This document shows positions 35,269 to 44,107 of a DNA stretch of 64,000 nt, piece after piece (position 1 is the stretch's first letter; each line of letters begins with the position of its first letter). Under the pieces are notes generated by a model. That model was not told where the DNA came from. It worked only from the letters and a program-made list of their open reading frames with translations, and ran no database searches. The DNA comes from Cupriavidus sp. WKF15 (lineage in GTDB: Bacteria > Pseudomonadota > Gammaproteobacteria > Burkholderiales > Burkholderiaceae), in assembly GCF_029278605.1 (NCBI RefSeq), contig NZ_CP119572.1:806001-870000 (forward strand). The letters run 5' to 3'. Made by a program: the position numbers and the translations under genes.

Positions 35269-37839
35269 TTAACCCTGCGCGACGCGGCTGGCAATGTGCG
35301 CCAGCGCTTCATCGACCTGGTCCACCAGGATCAGACACAGTTCACCAGCCTGCAGCCGGGACAGCGAGGTGTCGATGGCCAGGAACTCGCCACGGATCTC
35401 GTCGATCTTGCTGGCGCGCGTGGCGCCTTGCAGGCCCTCGCGCAGCAGGGCGAGCACTTCGCCGTCGGCGCGGCCACGCTGGCACTGGTCCTGGTACAGG
35501 ATGACCTCGTCGAAGACCCCGCCAAGGATCTGGGTCTGCTTGCGGATATCGTCGTCGCGGCGATCGCCGGCGCCGCTGATCACCACCATGCGGCGCGTGG
35601 CCGGCATGGTCTGCACGGCATTGCACAGCGCCTGGATGGCGTCCGGGTTGTGGCCGTAGTCGGCAATCAGCGTGGCGCCCTTGTAGTCGAACACGTTGAA
35701 GCGGCCCGGGGCCGTCTGCGCATCGTTGACGAAGGTCGCCAGGCCGCGGCGAACGATGCTCCAGTCGATGCCGAGCGCCCAAGCCGCGGCGATCGACGAC
35801 ATGGCGTTCTCCACCTGGAAGCCGATCGTGCCGTTGCGCGTCAGCGGGATCTCGGCCAGCGCGAAGCGCACCTCGGTGTCGCCTTCGGAGGCAACGATGT
35901 GGTCGCCGTCGACGAATACCACGCGCTTGCCCTGCGCACGGTGCGTGGCCATGGCCGGCTGGCCCGGATCATGCGCGAAGAACGTCACCGAGCCCGGGCA
36001 GGCGTCGGCCATGGGAACCACCATCGGGTCCGCGGCGTTGAGTACGGCCATGCCGTGCGGCGCCACGTTCTGCACGATTACGCTCTTGAGCACGGCCAGG
36101 TCTTCCACCGTGCTGATGTAGGACAGGCCCAGGTGGTCGCCTTCGCCGACGTTGGTCACCACGGCCACATCGCAGCGGTCGAAGGCCAGGCCTTCACGCA
36201 GCAGGCCGCCGCGCGCGGTCTCGAACACGGCAGCGTCCACGTCCGGGTGCAGCAGCACGTTGCGCGCGCTGCGCGGGCCGCTGCAGTCGCCGGTGTCGAT
36301 GCGTTCGCCACGGATATACACGCCGTCGGTGCCGGTCATGCCCATGCGCAGGCCGCTGGTGGCCATGATGTGGGTGATCAGGCGGACCGTGGTGGTCTTG
36401 CCGTTGGTGCCCGACACCGCCACCACCGGAATGCGGCCATCGTCGCCGTCGGCGAACATGGTCGATACGATGGCTTCGCCAACCGCGCGGCCCTTGCCGT
36501 ACGAAGGCTGCAGGTGCATGCGCAGGCCCGGCGCGGCGTTGACTTCGACGATGCCGCCAGCCTGTTCCTCGAACGGCTTGAGCACGGTCTCGCACACGGC
36601 ATCCACGCCGGCGATGTCCAGGCCGACCATCTGCGCGGCGGCCACGGCGCGCGCGGCGATGTCCGGATGGACGTCGTCGGTCACGTCGGTCGCGCTGCCG
36701 CCGGTCGACAGGTTGGCGTTGTTGCGCAGGACCACGCGCGTGCCCTTGGGCGGCACGGACTCCGCCGTCAGGCCCTGCTTGGCCAGCACGGCCAGGGCAA
36801 TGTCGTCAAAGCGGATCTTGGTCAGCGAGGTCGCATGGCCTTCGCCGCGGCGCGGGTCGCGGTTCACTTCCTCGACCAGCTGGCGCACGGTATGCGAGCC
36901 ATCGCCGATGACTTGCGGCGGATCGCGGCGTGCCGCCGCGACCAGATGCTTGCCGACCACCAGCAGGCGGAAGTCGTGACCCGGAATATAGCGCTCGACG
37001 ATCACGTCCGAGCTGATGTCCGAAGCGACTTCATAGGCCGTCATCACTTCTTCGCGCGTGCGGATGCGCACGGCCACGCCCTTGCCCTGGTTGCCGTCGC
37101 GCGGCTTCACCACCACGGGGGCGTCGATCTCCTGCGCGGCTTCCCAGGCTTGCTCGGCGCTGCGCACCGAGCGGCCGAGCGGTACCGGCACGCCGGCGGC
37201 ATGGAGCAGGCTCTTGGTCAGTTCCTTGTCCTGCGCGATCGATTCGGCCACGGCGCTGGTGGCGCTGGTTTCGGCGGCCTGGATGCGGCGCTGCTTGCTG
37301 CCCCAGCCAAACTGCACCATCGAACCCTGCGTCAGGCGGCGGTACGGAATGCCGCGCGCCACGGCGGCGTAGACGATGGAGCCCGTGCTCGGCCCGAGGC
37401 GCACGTCTTCGTCGAGTTCGCGCAGGCGGTGCAGCGCGTCGTCCAGGTCGAACGGCGCGTCGTCGCGTGCGGCCAGGCACAGCGCCTGGGCCAGCTCGAA
37501 CGCCAGGCGGCCGACTTCTTCCTCGCTGTACTGCACGATCACCTGGTAGGTGCCGGGCTCGACGGTCTGCGCCGTGCGGCTGAACGTGACCGGGCAGCCG
37601 GCCGCGGCCTGCAGGCGCAGCGTGGCGCCTTCCAGCACGTGCGCGAGCGACAGCTCGCCAGCTTCCTCGTCCGGATGCAGCGGCCCAATAGCGGGAAAGC
37701 GCGCGCGCAGGCGGTCTTCAAAGCCGGGCAAGGCGGCAACCATGTCCGATGGTTCCGGGCAGGCCACGATCGCCTCGATGGCGGTGTGGCGGCACCACAG
37801 GTTCGGGCCGCGCAGGGCCCGGATGCGAGAGACTTCCAT
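35269..37839 (-). CDS. cphA': Cyanophycin synthetase, second copy (CphA')
   Basis: 856 residues from the ATG at 37839, where family sequence begins (ISRIRALRGPNLW-type). Makes multi-L-arginyl-poly-L-aspartate from Asp, Arg and ATP. The N-terminal domain and the ATP-grasp half contain QFGWGSKQRRI (near 176-186), PVVVKPRDGNQGKGV and VEVNAAPGLRMHL; the Mur-ligase half contains P-loop GTNGKTTT at 477-484, TARGGLLREGL near 541-551, DYGHNPD from 727 and GAGDRRDDDI. All four match the classical cyanobacterial CphA pattern. It is downstream of cphA with 29 bases between the two genes, so they are cotranscribed. The ATG lacks a strong ribosome-binding site, consistent with coupling to cphA. Confidence 0.93.
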   Translation of the reverse strand: MEVSRIRALRGPNLWCRHTAIEAIVACPEPSDMVAALPGFEDRLRARFPAIGPLHPDEEAGELSLAHVLEGATLRLQAAAGCPVTFSRTAQTVEPGTYQVIVQYSEEEVGRLAFELAQALCLAARDDAPFDLDDALHRLRELDEDVRLGPSTGSIVYAAVARGIPYRRLTQGSMVQFGWGSKQRRIQAAETSATSAVAESIAQDKELTKSLLHAAGVPVPLGRSVRSAEQAWEAAQEIDAPVVVKPRDGNQGKGVAVRIRTREEVMTAYEVASDISSDVIVERYIPGHDFRLLVVGKHLVAAARRDPPQVIGDGSHTVRQLVEEVNRDPRRGEGHATSLTKIRFDDIALAVLAKQGLTAESVPPKGTRVVLRNNANLSTGGSATDVTDDVHPDIAARAVAAAQMVGLDIAGVDAVCETVLKPFEEQAGGIVEVNAAPGLRMHLQPSYGKGRAVGEAIVSTMFADGDDGRIPVVAVSGTNGKTTTVRLITHIMATSGLRMGMTGTDGVYIRGERIDTGDCSGPRSARNVLLHPDVDAAVFETARGGLLREGLAFDRCDVAVVTNVGEGDHLGLSYISTVEDLAVLKSVIVQNVAPHGMAVLNAADPMVVPMADACPGSVTFFAHDPGQPAMATHRAQGKRVVFVDGDHIVASEGDTEVRFALAEIPLTRNGTIGFQVENAMSSIAAAWALGIDWSIVRRGLATFVNDAQTAPGRFNVFDYKGATLIADYGHNPDAIQALCNAVQTMPATRRMVVISGAGDRRDDDIRKQTQILGGVFDEVILYQDQCQRGRADGEVLALLREGLQGATRASKIDEIRGEFLAIDTSLSRLQAGELCLILVDQVDEALAHIASRVAQG

Positions 37840-37868
37840 AGATCTGGTATCCGTTCTTCTTCGGGCCG

Positions 37869-40505
37869 TCAGGCGCGGCGCGGGGGCTGGCCCATCCACT
37901 GGTGCACGCGGTCGACGGTGGCGGCGGTGGCGCTTTCGTCGCACTGCAGGACCAGCAGGTCGCCGGCCACCAACTGGCCGAGCGCGGTCTCGATGGCGTC
38001 GCGGCGCGTGCCTTCGTCGATGATCTTGGTGACGCGGCGTCCTTCGTAGAGCCCTTGCTTGAGCAGGGCGCGGGCTTCTGCGTCGGGCAGCGCGCGCTTG
38101 ACGCTCCGGTCTTCGCACAGGAACACGCGGTCGAAGGTGGCGCCCAGGACCTTGCCTTGGCGGACCATGTCTTCGTCGCGGCGCTGCACGCCAGCGCCGT
38201 AGACGATCATGCGGCGTTCGGCCGGGAAGCGGTCCAGCGCGGCGGCCAGGGCCTCCAGCGCAGGGGCGTTGTGCGCATCGTCCACGACCACGATGGCGCC
38301 GTTGCGCTCGAACAGCGTGAAGCGGCCCGGCACGTCGACCTGGCCCACGTCGAAGGTCACGATGCCGGCGCGGATCAGGTCATTGGAGATGCCCAGCGCC
38401 CAACCCGTGGCGACGGCCGCCAGCACGTTTTCCACCTGGAACGAGACGCGGCCGGCATAGGTCAGCGGAATGGCAGCCACATCGGCCAGCGGCGTTTCGC
38501 TGTTGCCGGTGGCCAGAACCACCTTGCCGTCGCGCACGAACACGGCGCGCTTGCCGTTGGCACGATGCGCGACGATGGCCGGCAGTTCGGCCGTCAGGCC
38601 GAAGAAGATCACGTCGCCGTCCGACAGCTCGGCCATTTCCACCACGCGTTCGTCGCGCGCGTTGAGCACGGCCGCGCCGTTCTTGAGCACCACGTCCACC
38701 TGGGTGCGCAGTACGTTGAACATGCGGTCCTCGTCTTCGACGTAGTAGTCGCCCATGTGGTCGGGCGCATCGAAGTTGGTGACCACGCCGACCTGGCAGC
38801 GGTCATAGACCAGGCCTTCGGAGAGGATGGAGCCGCTGTCGTTCTCGAACACGGCGGCTTCCACCGCGCGGTTCATCAGGATGCGATGGCCCGCGTCCCA
38901 GTTGGCGCGGTCGCCGGCCTGCACCAGGCGGCGGTCCAGGAACAGGCCGTCGCTGCAGGCGAGACCGGTGTGCTTGCCCGACAGCTGCAGCAGGCGGGCG
39001 ACCAGCTTGGCCACCACGGTCTTGCCGTTGGTGCCGGTAATGCCGACCACCGGGATGCGGCCGGGGTTGGTGTCGTCGGCCTCGGGGAAGAGGTGGTCGA
39101 CGATGGCGCGGCCCACGGGGCGCGGCGTGCCTTCCGCCGGCTTGAGGTGCATGAGCAGGCCAGGGCCTGCATTGACTTCCACGATGGCACCGCGTTGCTC
39201 GGACAGCGGGCGCGAGATGTCCTCGGCCACCAGGTCCACGCCTGCGATATCCAGGCCGACCACGCGCGCGGCCAGCGCTGCATGCGCGGCCACGCTGGGG
39301 TGCACGCGGTCCGTGACATCGAATGCCACGTTGCCGGTGCGCTGGATCAGCACGGTCCTGCCTTCGGCGGGTACCGAGGTGCCATCCATGCCCTGGCGCT
39401 TGAGCTCCAGGCGCGCGGCGGAGTCCAGCCGGACGCGGTTCAGCGGATGGTCTTCGGTGGTGCCGCGGCGCGGATCCGAATTGATCTGCAGCTCGATCAG
39501 TTCCTCGATGGTGGACTTGCCGTCGCCGACCACGCTGGCGGTCTCGCCCATCGCGGCGGCGACCATGCGGCCGCCCACGACCAGCAGGCGGTGCTCGTTG
39601 CCGGGGATGAAGCGCTCGACGATCACGCCGTTGCCTTCCTCGATGGCCACCGCGTAGGCGGTCTCGACTTCCTCGCGCGTCACCAGGTTGGTGAAGACGC
39701 CGCGGCCATGGTTGCCGTCGTACGGCTTGACCACCACCGGCACGCCGATGTCCTCGGCGGCTTCCCAGGCATCTTCCGGCGACTCGACCATGCGGCCTTC
39801 CGGCACCGGCACGCCGCACGATTCCAGCAGGCTCTTGGTCAGGTCCTTGTCGCGCGAGATGCTTTCGGCGATGGCGCTGGTGCGGTCGGTCTCGGCCGTC
39901 CAGATGCGGCGCTGGCGCGCACCGTAACCAAGCTGCACCAGGTTGCCGTCGGACAGGCGGATGGATGGGATGTCGCGGTCGTCGGCGGCATCGACGATGC
40001 AGGCCGTGCTCGGGCCCAGGCAGTGCTCATCGACCAGGCGGCGCAGGTTGTCGACGGCGGCGGGCACATCGAAGGGGAGGTCCTCGATCGCGGCCATGAC
40101 CAGGTCGCGTGCGCTGAACAGGGCGGCGCGCGTGACTTCTTCGTGCCAGGCGCGCACGATCACCTTGTAGACGCCGCGGATCGGGGTCTCGCGGGCCTTG
40201 CCAAATCCGCCGGGCATGCCAGCCAGGTTCTGCAGCTCAAGCGTCACGTGTTCCAGGATGTGGCCCGGCCAAGTGCCTTCCTTGAGGCGCTGCAGGAAGC
40301 CGCCGCGCTCGCCAATGCTGCAGCGATGCTCGATCAGCGTGGGCAGCCATGCCGACAGGCGTTCGTAAAACCCCGGAATCGTGTTGGAGGGAAAATCCTC
40401 CAGCTCCCCGATATCGACCCACGCCTCCAGCACGGGCCGATATGTCCACATATTCGGGCCGCGCAGCGACATGACATCGAAAATCTCAATGTCCTTCTTT
40501 TTCAT
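37869..40505 (-). CDS. cphA: Cyanophycin synthetase, first copy (CphA)
   Basis: 878 residues from the ATG at 40505; an in-frame TTG at 40523 would add six. The N-terminus begins DIEIFDVMSLRGPNMW. The ATP-grasp half is intact: QLGYGARQRRIWTAETDRTS, PVVVKPYDGNHGRGV, VEVNAGPGLLMHL. The Mur-ligase half keeps the P-loop GTNGKT at 491-496 but differs from the classical enzyme elsewhere: NDSGSIL (555-561) for ARGGILR, and DDAHN (742-746) for DYAHN. It therefore appears specialised. It is the first gene of a two-gene operon with cphA', divergent from the ABC exporter gene. Confidence 0.93.
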   Translation of the reverse strand: MKKKDIEIFDVMSLRGPNMWTYRPVLEAWVDIGELEDFPSNTIPGFYERLSAWLPTLIEHRCSIGERGGFLQRLKEGTWPGHILEHVTLELQNLAGMPGGFGKARETPIRGVYKVIVRAWHEEVTRAALFSARDLVMAAIEDLPFDVPAAVDNLRRLVDEHCLGPSTACIVDAADDRDIPSIRLSDGNLVQLGYGARQRRIWTAETDRTSAIAESISRDKDLTKSLLESCGVPVPEGRMVESPEDAWEAAEDIGVPVVVKPYDGNHGRGVFTNLVTREEVETAYAVAIEEGNGVIVERFIPGNEHRLLVVGGRMVAAAMGETASVVGDGKSTIEELIELQINSDPRRGTTEDHPLNRVRLDSAARLELKRQGMDGTSVPAEGRTVLIQRTGNVAFDVTDRVHPSVAAHAALAARVVGLDIAGVDLVAEDISRPLSEQRGAIVEVNAGPGLLMHLKPAEGTPRPVGRAIVDHLFPEADDTNPGRIPVVGITGTNGKTVVAKLVARLLQLSGKHTGLACSDGLFLDRRLVQAGDRANWDAGHRILMNRAVEAAVFENDSGSILSEGLVYDRCQVGVVTNFDAPDHMGDYYVEDEDRMFNVLRTQVDVVLKNGAAVLNARDERVVEMAELSDGDVIFFGLTAELPAIVAHRANGKRAVFVRDGKVVLATGNSETPLADVAAIPLTYAGRVSFQVENVLAAVATGWALGISNDLIRAGIVTFDVGQVDVPGRFTLFERNGAIVVVDDAHNAPALEALAAALDRFPAERRMIVYGAGVQRRDEDMVRQGKVLGATFDRVFLCEDRSVKRALPDAEARALLKQGLYEGRRVTKIIDEGTRRDAIETALGQLVAGDLLVLQCDESATAATVDRVHQWMGQPPRRA

Positions 40506-40746
40506 TGATTTAGCTTGAGGCAATGGGCGGAACCGCCCGAGAAATGGAAGCCTAACCTTTCAATAACGTTACAGCATACGTCAGGTTGACTTCTTTAGCT
40601 GACATCCGATTGTGCAATGCATCAGGGCACCCGCTGGTTTGCGTTATGTATACTTGCGGGCAAAATCGCGGGCCGCCAGTGTGCGGCCATTCTAAATTGT
40701 TTCAAGTTATGTCCGTTTCCGCTGGACGCTGCAAGGCGCGCCGACA
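40506..40746. promoter_or_regulatory. Divergent control region of the cyanophycin locus
   Basis: 241 bases separate cphA (minus) from the exporter gene (plus). The palindrome GGGCGG-AA-CCGCCC at 40525-40538 lies about 20 bases upstream of the cphA start and would fold in its leader or serve as an operator. TATACT at 40649-40654 could be a -10 for the exporter gene, 93 bases from its start, without an obvious -35. The region is clearly more AT-rich than its surroundings. Confidence 0.5.
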
Positions 40747-43041
40747 ATGACCCAATCCTCCCTGCCCGTCTCTCAAAGCCGCGTCCCGGACGAGCCCTGG
40801 CGGGCTGCAGCCGGTGCGGTGCTCCGCCCCGGCGAGACCATCCTGGCCGGGCTGGAACTCGACCTCGACGCGAGGCTGCATTTTACCCAAGGGTGGCTGG
40901 TTGTGACGGACCAGCGGCTTCTGGCCAGTGCTCCCGGTGAAAAAAGTGTGCGGGAATGGGCCATCGAGCCTGGCCTGCGCCTGTCGCACACCGATCATGC
41001 GGGCGTCGGGACGCTCGAACTAGGCAGTGCCACGGCGCGCCTGGCGAGCTGGCACTACACGCTTGGTTACAATCCTGCCGCGCTGCGGCTCGTCGATCAG
41101 TTCGAGGCGCGTCGCGATGCGCCTGTTGCCGGTGCACCACAGGGTGCCGGCGAAGTGCTGTGCCCCATCTGCAAGGCCCCGCTGCCGCCCGGCGAGGAGC
41201 AGTGCCCGCAATGCAGCCGCGAGGTGGAGACCCCGCCGTCGACGTGGGCGCTGCTGCGCCTGTGGCGCTTTGCGCGCCCGTACCGCTGGGAACTGCTGGC
41301 AGGCTTCCTCCTGACGCTGCTGTCCACGGCGGCTACGCTGGTGCCGCCGTACCTGACCATGCCGCTGATGGACAAGGTGCTGATCCCGTTCCAGAACGGG
41401 GTGCCGATCGACTATGGCCTCGTGCGCCTGTACCTGGCGGGACTGCTGGGCGCGGCGCTGGTGGCGTGGAGCCTGGGATGGGCGCGCACCTACCTGCTGG
41501 CGCGCGTGTCCGAGCGCATCGGCGCGGACCTGCGCACCACCACCTACGAACACCTGCTGAAGCTGTCGCTGGAATATTTCGGCGGCAAGCGCACGGGCGA
41601 CCTGATGGCGCGCATCGGCTCGGAGAGCGATCGCATCTGCGTCTTCCTGTCGCTGCACTTGCTGGACTTTGCCACCGACGTGCTGATGATCGTGATGACG
41701 GCGGTGATCCTGGTGTCGATCAACCCCTGGCTCGCGCTCGTGACGCTGGTGCCACTGCCGTTCATCGCATGGATGATCCACCTGGTGCGCGACCGGTTGC
41801 GCCACGGCTTCGAGAAGATCGACCGGATCTGGTCGGAGATCACCAATGTGCTGGCCGACACCATTCCCGGTATCCGCGTGGTCAAGGCCTTCGCGCAGGA
41901 AAAGCGTGAAGTGGCCCGTTTCCGCGAAGCCAACAAGCACAACCTCGCGATCAACGATCGCGTGAATGCGGTGTGGTCGCTGTTCACGCCGACCGTGACG
42001 CTGCTCACGGAAATCGGCCTGCTGGTGGTGTGGGTGTTCGGTATCTGGCAGGTGTCGCACAGCGCCATCACGGTCGGTGTGCTGGTGGCCTTCCTGACCT
42101 ATATCAGCCGCTTCTATACGCGGCTCGATTCGATGAGTCGGATTGTGTCGGTCACGCAGAAGGCGGCGGCCGGCGCCAAGCGCATCTTCGATATTCTCGA
42201 CCACGTCTCGAGCGTGCCAGAGCCTGTGCGCCCGGCGAAGCTGGAGAAGGTCGAGGGCGCCATCGAGATGCGCGACCTTGGTTTCCGCTATGGCAACCGC
42301 GCGGTGATCCGCGGCCTGGACCTGTCGATCGCGCCGGGCGAGATGATCGGGCTGGTCGGGCACAGCGGCTCGGGCAAGAGTACGCTGGTCAACCTGATCT
42401 GCCGCTTCTATGACGTGTCCGAAGGTGCGATCCGCGTCGATGGTATCGACATCCGTTCGCTGCCGGTTTCGGAGTACCGCCGCCATATCGGCCTGGTGCT
42501 GCAGGAGCCGTTTCTGTTCTTCGGCACCATCGCCGAGAACATCGCATACGGCAAGCCTGGCGCGACGCGCGAGGAGATTGTCGCGGCCGCGCGCGCCGCG
42601 CATGCGCACGAATTCATCCTGCGGCTGCCGCACGGCTACGACTCGCTCGTCGGCGAGCGGGGCCAGGCGCTGTCCGGCGGCGAGCGCCAGCGCATCTCGA
42701 TTGCGCGCGCGCTGCTGATCAATCCGCGCATCCTGATCATGGACGAGGCCACGTCGTCGGTGGATACGCAGACCGAAAAGGAAATCCAGAAGGCGCTCGA
42801 TAACCTGGTGCAGGGGCGCACCACGATCGCCATCGCGCATCGTCTGTCCACGCTGCGCAAGGCCGATCGCCTGGTGGTGATGGACCGCGGACAGATTGTC
42901 GAAGTGGGTGGCCACGACGAGTTGCTCGCGCGCGAAGGGGCCTACTACAAGCTGTACCAGGCACAGGCCCGCAACGTCGATACCGAGGACGAGCCGGCCG
43001 ACGAGGATGCCCTGCTAGGCACGGAGACCGCCAATGCTTAA
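40747..43041 (+). CDS. Cyanophycin-locus ABC transporter, fused membrane and ATPase domains with N-terminal zinc ribbon
   Basis: 764 residues. Residues 1-130 form a small beta-rich domain of PH-like appearance (TILAGLELDLDARLHF, GWLVVTDQRLLA). A zinc-ribbon motif follows: Cys139-x2-Cys142 and Cys153-x2-Cys156. Residues 170-465 hold six membrane helices of an exporter (MsbA-like) half. The ATPase has Walker A GHSGSGKST (Lys544), signature LSGGE at 642-646 and Walker B ILIMDEATSS. It should work as a homodimer. Neighbouring DUF1854 and cyanophycin genes tie it to cyanophycin metabolism; what it moves is unknown. NCBI annotation uses a cyanophycin-associated label for such genes, as I recall. 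Confidence 0.87.
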   Translation: MTQSSLPVSQSRVPDEPWRAAAGAVLRPGETILAGLELDLDARLHFTQGWLVVTDQRLLASAPGEKSVREWAIEPGLRLSHTDHAGVGTLELGSATARLASWHYTLGYNPAALRLVDQFEARRDAPVAGAPQGAGEVLCPICKAPLPPGEEQCPQCSREVETPPSTWALLRLWRFARPYRWELLAGFLLTLLSTAATLVPPYLTMPLMDKVLIPFQNGVPIDYGLVRLYLAGLLGAALVAWSLGWARTYLLARVSERIGADLRTTTYEHLLKLSLEYFGGKRTGDLMARIGSESDRICVFLSLHLLDFATDVLMIVMTAVILVSINPWLALVTLVPLPFIAWMIHLVRDRLRHGFEKIDRIWSEITNVLADTIPGIRVVKAFAQEKREVARFREANKHNLAINDRVNAVWSLFTPTVTLLTEIGLLVVWVFGIWQVSHSAITVGVLVAFLTYISRFYTRLDSMSRIVSVTQKAAAGAKRIFDILDHVSSVPEPVRPAKLEKVEGAIEMRDLGFRYGNRAVIRGLDLSIAPGEMIGLVGHSGSGKSTLVNLICRFYDVSEGAIRVDGIDIRSLPVSEYRRHIGLVLQEPFLFFGTIAENIAYGKPGATREEIVAAARAAHAHEFILRLPHGYDSLVGERGQALSGGERQRISIARALLINPRILIMDEATSSVDTQTEKEIQKALDNLVQGRTTIAIAHRLSTLRKADRLVVMDRGQIVEVGGHDELLAREGAYYKLYQAQARNVDTEDEPADEDALLGTETANA

Positions 43042-43537
43042 TGATGCCAACCTTATCGCTGGCGAAATTCCCGATACGGAATTCACGCTGACCCGCAACG
43101 CTTTCGGCAAGCTGGTGCTGACGCTTGGCAACGGCACGGCGCACGAGGGCGTGGTACCGGTGCGCGCCTTCCCGATCGGCGCGCCCGATGACGGCATCGG
43201 CATGATGAGCACGGACGGCCGCGAGCTGGCCTGGATTCCGCGGCTCGATGGGCTCTCGGGACCGCAGCGTTTCCTGGTGGAAGAAGAGCTGGCCGCGCGC
43301 GAATTCATGCCGGAGATCCAGCGCATCGTCAGCGTCTCCACATTCGCTACGCCGAGCGAGTGGACCGTGCAGACCGACCGCGGACAGACCACGCTGGTGC
43401 TGCGCGGCGAGGAAGATATCCGCCGCCTGGCCGGCAGCACGCTGCTGATTTCAGACAGCCATGGCATCCACTACCTGATCCGCGACCTGATGGCGCTGGA
43501 TCGTCACAGCCGCAAGATACTCGATCGCTTCCTCTGA
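43034..43537 (+). CDS. DUF1854 family protein, cyanophycin-associated
   Basis: 167 residues; its ATG overlaps the end of the exporter gene by 8 bases, so the two are cotranslated. No signal peptide or membrane segment. The acidic, mixed alpha/beta sequence includes NAFGKLVLTLGNGTAHEGVV, PVRAFPIGAPDDGIGMMS and the C-terminal helix SHGIHYLIRDLMALD, the pattern of DUF1854. The domain always seems to occur beside this kind of exporter. The role is unknown; a regulatory or chaperone subunit of the exporter is a reasonable guess. Confidence 0.82.
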   Translation: MLNDANLIAGEIPDTEFTLTRNAFGKLVLTLGNGTAHEGVVPVRAFPIGAPDDGIGMMSTDGRELAWIPRLDGLSGPQRFLVEEELAAREFMPEIQRIVSVSTFATPSEWTVQTDRGQTTLVLRGEEDIRRLAGSTLLISDSHGIHYLIRDLMALDRHSRKILDRFL

Positions 43538-43549
43538 GCTTGCGCTGTC

Positions 43550-43579
43550 AGGAACTGCTGCATCAATGCAGCAGTTCCT
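43550..43579. terminator. Perfect 14-bp inverted repeat, bidirectional terminator overlapping a stop codon
   Basis: AGGAACTGCTGCAT and its exact complement are separated by two bases (CA). The repeat sits between the convergent DUF1854 gene and the 133-residue gene, and covers the last five codons and stop of the latter. Confidence 0.7.
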
Positions 43580-43964
43580 CGCCGTCCTCGTCGTCGTACT
43601 GGTCGTCGTGCATCAGCGGGGTATCCGCGACCATGTCGAAGACGGTCGAGTGGTAGTGAATGCTGAACCAGTCGCGGAACATTTCCAGCGACAGTTGCGC
43701 TGGCCACAGCGACTCGTCGAACCACTCGGCGAGCATGAACTCGAAGAAGCCACGCCAGCGTTTTTCCACCCAATGCCTGGCATTGTCGGTCGTGTCCGCC
43801 AGTTCCTCGGGCAGCAGGAAAACGCTTTGGTCTTCCCGTATGTGTTCCAGCGTCAGGTTTGGGACAGGCTCCGGATCGACGGCCTGGATCCAGTCCAGAA
43901 ACGGCTGCTCCGGAACGATCGCCACCAGGGCGCGGTTGATAGTGAAGCGGGGATAGTCGGACAT
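43563..43964 (-). CDS. Conserved hypothetical acidic protein
   Basis: 133 residues from the ATG at 43964; the frame is open upstream but there the sequence is low in coding character and approaches the tmRNA terminator. It is strongly acidic, rich in aromatic residues (FFEFMLAEWFDESLWPAQ, RDWFSIHYHSTVFDM) with a tail of Asp and Glu. It has no signal or membrane segment. I do not recognise a family. It lies between the cyanophycin locus and ssrA. Confidence 0.7.
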   Translation of the reverse strand: MSDYPRFTINRALVAIVPEQPFLDWIQAVDPEPVPNLTLEHIREDQSVFLLPEELADTTDNARHWVEKRWRGFFEFMLAEWFDESLWPAQLSLEMFRDWFSIHYHSTVFDMVADTPLMHDDQYDDEDGEELLH

Positions 43965-44067
43965 GGCAAGGCTACAGGGCAGACTGCAGGACGGTATTGT
44001 AGACGCCGGAATGGGTGGCAGCGGCGACGCCCACGTGGCGTGGGGCGGACGGCCTCCCATAAGGCCA

Positions 44068-44098
44068 AGAAAAAACCCAGCCGGCAAAGGCTGGGTTT
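44068..44098 (-). terminator. Rho-independent terminator of ssrA
   Basis: On the minus strand AAACCCAGCC pairs with GGCTGGGTTT across a six-base loop and ends in TTTTTT. It is 10 bases past the tmRNA 3' end. Confidence 0.92.
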
Positions 44099-44107
44099 CG
44101 GAAATAC

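Noticed and set aside
35296-40508. Very long plus-strand open frames antisense to the two cyanophycin synthetase genes
   Set aside because: GC-rich coding DNA leaves long open frames on the opposite strand. The translations are His/Ala/Arg-rich with no recognisable domain, whereas the minus strand encodes complete CphA proteins.
40585-40590. TTGACT as a -35 for the exporter gene
   Set aside because: No -10 is found at 16-18 bp downstream; TATACT is about 58 bp further on.
43964-44087. N-terminal extension of the 133-residue acidic protein
   Set aside because: The extra 41 residues are low in conservation and the region is taken by the ssrA terminator.
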